This document shows, one piece after another, positions 60,811 to 64,000 of a DNA stretch of 64,000 nucleotides. The stretch comes from Nonomuraea angiospora. Its GTDB lineage: Bacteria > Actinomycetota > Actinomycetes > Streptosporangiales > Streptosporangiaceae. Position 1 is the stretch's first letter; the number at the start of each line of letters is the position of its first letter. The notes beneath the pieces were generated by a model, which did not search any database, was not told the origin of the DNA, and worked only from the letters and a program-made list of their open reading frames with translations. The DNA lies in NCBI RefSeq assembly GCF_014873145.1, contig NZ_JADBEK010000001.1, positions 2,976,001-3,040,000 on the forward strand, in the 5' to 3' direction. Made by a program: the position numbers and the translations under genes.

Positions 60811-61662
60811 GTGCACTCCAATCGTCAGCGTGCCCGTGTGGGGGTGGGGCTCGACTGCTCTTGGTCCTCGCTCATTGGTAGGTCTTCCCGCTCTGGCGCG
60901 GTCGGCTCGCCGAAGTGCGGGGTGGATGAGAAGAATGGCCGGGTCATGGCGGCCAGAACGATGCTGTTCATCGGAGGACTTTCGACGACGCGCGACGGGT
61001 AAATCGCAGCGAGGGTGAAGAAGGCGGAGCAACGTCTGGTGACCGGCGTCCCTCCGCCTCCTCCAAGACCGGCCGCAGTACCGCGACGGGGTTCGTGGAG
61101 GACGCGGCCGGATGACCGGGGGGAAGGCGTTGTCTGCCCGATCGTGGGACTCGTGGCCTTGGGAGAGGGACGTGGTCTCGTCCCAAGGCCACGAGGTCAT
61201 CGCAGGACATGGCCCAGCTTGGCCGTGTCCTGGGCACTCGGTTCATCACCGTGCCGTTCCTAGGGCAGTGGCTGAACGGGGCAGGGCTAACTGGGCCGGC
61301 GTCGGCTGAAGGTCGGCTACGGCACCGAGGAAACGCGCCTCCTAGACGCCGCCCGCGACCGCGTGCGGAGGACGCCAGGTCGAGATCTCGACCAAGTCGA
61401 GGTTGCGGAAGCCCAGGAATTGCCGGTTCTCTCGGGCGGCGTGCTCGACACCCGATGCGACCTTTCTCGTTCGGTACGCCCGGATTGATCTCCGGGATGC
61501 AGAAAGAGAAGATCACGGGATACTCCAGACCACGGGAAAGTGACGTCGGACAGGCACATATCCATCACAGCCTGGTAAGGCCTCATGGCGGGAGGGGAGA
61601 CTGGAGGAAGCGTGAGGAAGCGTTTCCGCCCCCTACTTCCTCCCCGGCGGCGAGGTGCACGG
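60811..61662. other. Long divergent control region
   Basis: About 850 bases lie between the radical SAM operon and the XRE regulator. No gene is supported. It contains the 15-bp inverted repeat at 61150-61195 and, close to the XRE start, a direct repeat GGAAGCGT-GA-GGAAGCGT near 61603-61622. Both operons probably start here. Confidence 0.5.
61150..61195. promoter_or_regulatory. Perfect 15-bp inverted repeat with 16-base spacer
   Basis: CTCGTGGCCTTGGGA (61150-61164) and TCCCAAGGCCACGAG (61181-61195) are exact complements. It lies mid-way in the divergent control region and has no U-tract. It may be an operator for the XRE regulator, the stem of a regulatory RNA, or a terminator. Confidence 0.65.
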
Positions 61663-62850
61663 ATGGATGACCAGGCGATACCCGAATGGGCGATACGGCT
61701 TCGCCAGGCCCGGCTCGACCGGCTGCTCAGTCAGAAGGCCCTGGCCCGGCTGATGCGGGAGGCGGCTGGCGAGGACATGCCGCTGGCCAAGACCGCAAGC
61801 TTGTGCCGAAACATCCGCTACTGGGAGGCCGGCACCTACAAACCCAACGCCCTCGACCGCATGCTGCTCTGCAAGGCCCTCGGCACGAGCGAGGCGGAGC
61901 TGTTCTGCGGCCAGTCCCCGGAGACCGCGATGCCGCTCCCGGTGAGAGGCTCGGTGGCCAGGCCTGCCGGGGAGCAGTACAGCGACGTTCTGGACCATCT
62001 ACGGGAGCGTGACAACCTCCTCGGTCCCCGCCATACCATTCCTGCAGTTTGCGAGCAGATCGCCATCCTTGAGCAACTGCTCGTCCCCGCCCGCAGGGCC
62101 GATCGAGTCGAAGTGCTCCGCCTTGCGGCTCGCTATGCCGAGTCGGCCGCGTGGCTGTACGAGGACGCCGGCGAGGTGGAGCTGGGCGGGCGCTGGGCTG
62201 ATCGAGCGGCCACTTGGGCGTACGAGGTCGGCGACGACCACATGATCGCGTGGACCATGTTCCGGCGCAGCCAGCAGGCCATGAGCGGACGGCGGGCCGG
62301 TGACGTACTCGGCCTGGCCGCCTCCGCACTCCGACAGGCCGACCGCCTGCCCACGCCGATGCGCACGGCGATCGTCCAGCAGCAGGCACAAGGGCATGCC
62401 CTCGACGGGGAAGAGCGGATCTGCCAGCGGCTCCTGGATGAAGCCCACGCGCTGGCATCTGCCGTGAACGACGATGGCGACGCCCGAGGCGGCCACGGGT
62501 CGTTCTGCACCCCGGCCTATGTTGAGATGCAGCGCGCCCGCTGCTGGCTGGAGCTGAAGCAGCCCCAGCGTGCTGCCACCATGGACGAGAAGGCCATTCC
62601 TGGGCTGCCACCTGTGTACCGCAGGGATCGGGGTATGGCTCTGGCAGGGTTGGCCGCCGCCTACACCGGACTGGGGAACCCTGAGCAAGCCGCAGTCCAG
62701 GCCGTCGAAGCGCTGGACATCGCTCGCGCCGCAGGTTCCGTAAGGATCATCAACATGTTGACCTCTGTTGAGCAGACTTTGAGCATCCATCGTCGGCTCC
62801 CGTCCGTGGCCGCGTTCCGGCTCGCCCTCACAAACGCCAGGACCAACTGA
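61663..62850 (+). CDS. XRE-family regulator with TPR-like C-terminus
   Basis: The 395-residue protein has an N-terminal HTH (about 8-72; AIRLRQARLDRLLSQKALAR, IRYWEAGTYKPNALDRMLLC) and a long all-helical region with TPR-like repeats (about 140-390; AARYAESAAWLYEDAGEVEL, ALAGLAAAYTGLGNPEQAAV). This is a common actinobacterial regulator layout. It is coupled by TGATG to the RibD-like gene. It likely controls that gene and the divergent radical SAM operon through the shared region. Confidence 0.9.
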   Translation: MDDQAIPEWAIRLRQARLDRLLSQKALARLMREAAGEDMPLAKTASLCRNIRYWEAGTYKPNALDRMLLCKALGTSEAELFCGQSPETAMPLPVRGSVARPAGEQYSDVLDHLRERDNLLGPRHTIPAVCEQIAILEQLLVPARRADRVEVLRLAARYAESAAWLYEDAGEVELGGRWADRAATWAYEVGDDHMIAWTMFRRSQQAMSGRRAGDVLGLAASALRQADRLPTPMRTAIVQQQAQGHALDGEERICQRLLDEAHALASAVNDDGDARGGHGSFCTPAYVEMQRARCWLELKQPQRAATMDEKAIPGLPPVYRRDRGMALAGLAAAYTGLGNPEQAAVQAVEALDIARAAGSVRIINMLTSVEQTLSIHRRLPSVAAFRLALTNARTN

Positions 62851-63785
62851 TGGCCTCCAGCCTCGAACTACAGGCCATGCGGTGGGCCATCGCCCTGTCC
62901 GCTCACGGACTCGGGTCCACCAGCCCAAACCCGCCCGTCGGCTGCGTGATCCTCGACGCAGAGAGCCGTCCGATCGGCGAGGGTTACCACGCGCGAAAGG
63001 GCGAAGCGCACGCCGAGGGAAACGCCTTGCTGGCCGCCGGCCCCGCAGCGCAGGGCGGGACGGCTGTGGTGACCCTGGAGCCGTGCAACCACGTCGGCCG
63101 CGCGCCCGCTTGCCGCCAGCTCCTGGTCGACGCAGGGATCGCGCGTGTGGTCATCGCTCTGCTCGACCCCACTTCCCGAGGCGAAGGAGGCGTGAACGAA
63201 CTGCGGAAGGCGGGCGTGAGCGTGGAGACCGACGTGCTCGCCGAGGAGGCGATGCTCGTGCTTGGCCAGTGGCGAACCGCGCTCGCCCTGAGCCGTCCCG
63301 TCCTCACCTGGGTCTACACCGAGCTCTCCGAAGGACGGACCGGCGCCATCAAACGCGTCCCGTCGGCTCGTGAACTGCTCCTGACCGCTGATGCTGTCCT
63401 GGACGCCGATGGCAACTTGGGCGAGGCTACGCCGCACAGCCATGGAACAGGCACGATCCTTCTTCCGCCTGACCCATTTCAGCTTGAACGCCACGAGCTG
63501 CTGAAGGCGCTCCACATGGGTGGAGTCCGGCACCTCCTGCTCGACGGCGGCCTGGACCTGGCCGCGCCTTTCCTGGCGGACGGCCTTGTGGACCACGTCG
63601 TCGCCTACATCCCCGATCGAGGCCCATCTTCGCCTCCGGCTTCTCCCGGTGGGGAGCTGATGCTGCCGGAGGGTTTCCACCTCACGGGAGTGAACCGCAT
63701 CCCGCGCTATGTAAGGGTCAGCGCAACCAGTAGGGACGAAACGCGACCTCGCACGACAGGGAGCCGCACGAGGCGCCACGCCTGA
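62850..63785 (+). CDS. RibD-like fused deaminase/reductase
   Basis: The 311-residue protein has an N-terminal cytidine-deaminase-like domain (about 1-145): zinc ligands in KGEAHAEGNALL (HAE) and TLEPCNHVGRAPAC (PCxxxxxxxxC), plus the SPNPPVGCVI signature of RibD deaminases. The C-terminal part (about 150-290; VLTWVYTELSEGRTGAIKRV, VRHLLLDGGLDLAAPFLADG) is a shortened and diverged reductase domain lacking the usual MSLDGR and GTVLADDP motifs. So it is probably not the housekeeping riboflavin enzyme but a pyrimidine/aminopyrimidine deaminase recruited to this locus. ATG overlaps the XRE stop. Confidence 0.85.
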   Translation: MASSLELQAMRWAIALSAHGLGSTSPNPPVGCVILDAESRPIGEGYHARKGEAHAEGNALLAAGPAAQGGTAVVTLEPCNHVGRAPACRQLLVDAGIARVVIALLDPTSRGEGGVNELRKAGVSVETDVLAEEAMLVLGQWRTALALSRPVLTWVYTELSEGRTGAIKRVPSARELLLTADAVLDADGNLGEATPHSHGTGTILLPPDPFQLERHELLKALHMGGVRHLLLDGGLDLAAPFLADGLVDHVVAYIPDRGPSSPPASPGGELMLPEGFHLTGVNRIPRYVRVSATSRDETRPRTTGSRTRRHA

Positions 63786-63873
63786 AATTGAGGCGGTCAG
63801 CGCTGCCTCTCTTCAGGGCATTCATCTCACGCTGCCGCTCGCATTGCGGTCCGGGGCAGACAACGTCGAGGTC

Positions 63874-64000
63874 TTACGAGGGCAGGTCGAACTCTCGCTT
63901 GCTCACGCCATCAAGAAACGCGTCCCACTCCTCGTGGCTGAAGACCAGGACAGGACCATCAGGGTCCTTGCTGTGGCGCACAGCAATAATGCCAGGCAAG
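63874..64000 (-). CDS. DUF397 protein, C-terminal part
   Basis: The gene enters from beyond the right edge. The visible end reads GIIAVRHSKDPDGPVLVFSH, EEWDAFLDGVSKREFDLPS, the classic DUF397 ending. DUF397 proteins are small partners of XRE-type regulators in actinomycetes. Confidence 0.85.
   Translation of the reverse strand, partial: LPGIIAVRHSKDPDGPVLVFSHEEWDAFLDGVSKREFDLPS

Noticed and set aside
60811..61516. Minus-strand frames extending the radical SAM gene upstream and a 182-codon frame
   Set aside because: The extra N-terminus is Arg/Pro-rich and lacks a ribosome site; the ATG at 60810 starts at the conserved domain. The 182-codon frame spans the palindrome and shows no family.

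Overview
The window comes from a high-GC actinomycete. GTG/TTG starts, NarL-type two-component pairs, DUF3040/DUF397 proteins, an Rv2578c-type radical SAM protein and XRE-DUF397 style regulation all fit. A member of the Streptosporangiales (for example Nonomuraea-like) is plausible, but that is inference. No rRNA, tRNA or CRISPR array was seen.

1-9.2 kb is ordinary chromosome: a radical SAM protein, an AHSA1 protein, two small membrane proteins coupled to a NarL-type response regulator and histidine kinase, a secreted endonuclease/exonuclease/phosphatase, a methyltransferase and a decayed KAP NTPase. 9.4-25.2 kb is a patchwork of redox, hydrolase and regulator genes: LysR with NADP reductase and isochorismatase-like genes, a flavin-dependent oxidoreductase, an F420-reductase-like gene, alpha/beta hydrolases, SnoaL, LtrA, AraC and SDR. 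It carries an internal paralogous duplication. LysR, isochorismatase and AraC promoter segments found at 10.9-13.3 and 16.4-16.9 kb recur at 21.4-22.2 and 23.4-24.4 kb, with one copy of each decayed. Several other genes here are broken (NmrA-like, a DesK/DesR-like pair).

25.2-38.5 kb is a conjugative/integrative module. A minus-strand operon holds GNAT, DNA methyltransferase, a small ORF and a large serine recombinase; methyltransferase and recombinase each carry one frameshift. A divergent, tightly overlapping plus-strand operon encodes a type IV secretion system: a pilin fused to a cytoplasmic domain, VirB6-like, PrgI-like, VirB4-like and VirD4/TraG-like proteins, a replication-relaxation protein and an NlpC/P60 hydrolase. 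A block of TCAGAA-type repeats lies between the two operons.

38.7-47.6 kb holds a 2,811-residue secreted RHS/YD-repeat polymorphic toxin with a lower-GC, unrecognised C-terminal module, followed by a small candidate immunity gene. 48-52.3 kb is accessory DNA: small hypotheticals, a paralogue remnant, and a DUF932 gene cut by an IS3-family remnant.

52.3-64 kb holds an orphan FxLD-type protein methyltransferase, an APH-like kinase and a compact divergent locus. The minus-strand operon of that locus (B12-type radical SAM, Asp/Glu racemase-like, HhH-GPD glycosylase-like, PfkB kinase, tandem nucleoside-deoxyribosyltransferase-like, dTMP-kinase-like, MazG-like) faces an XRE-TPR regulator coupled to a RibD-like deaminase/reductase. 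Every member has a nucleobase, nucleoside or nucleotide flavour. This is my best candidate for an undescribed system: a pathway making or removing a modified nucleoside.
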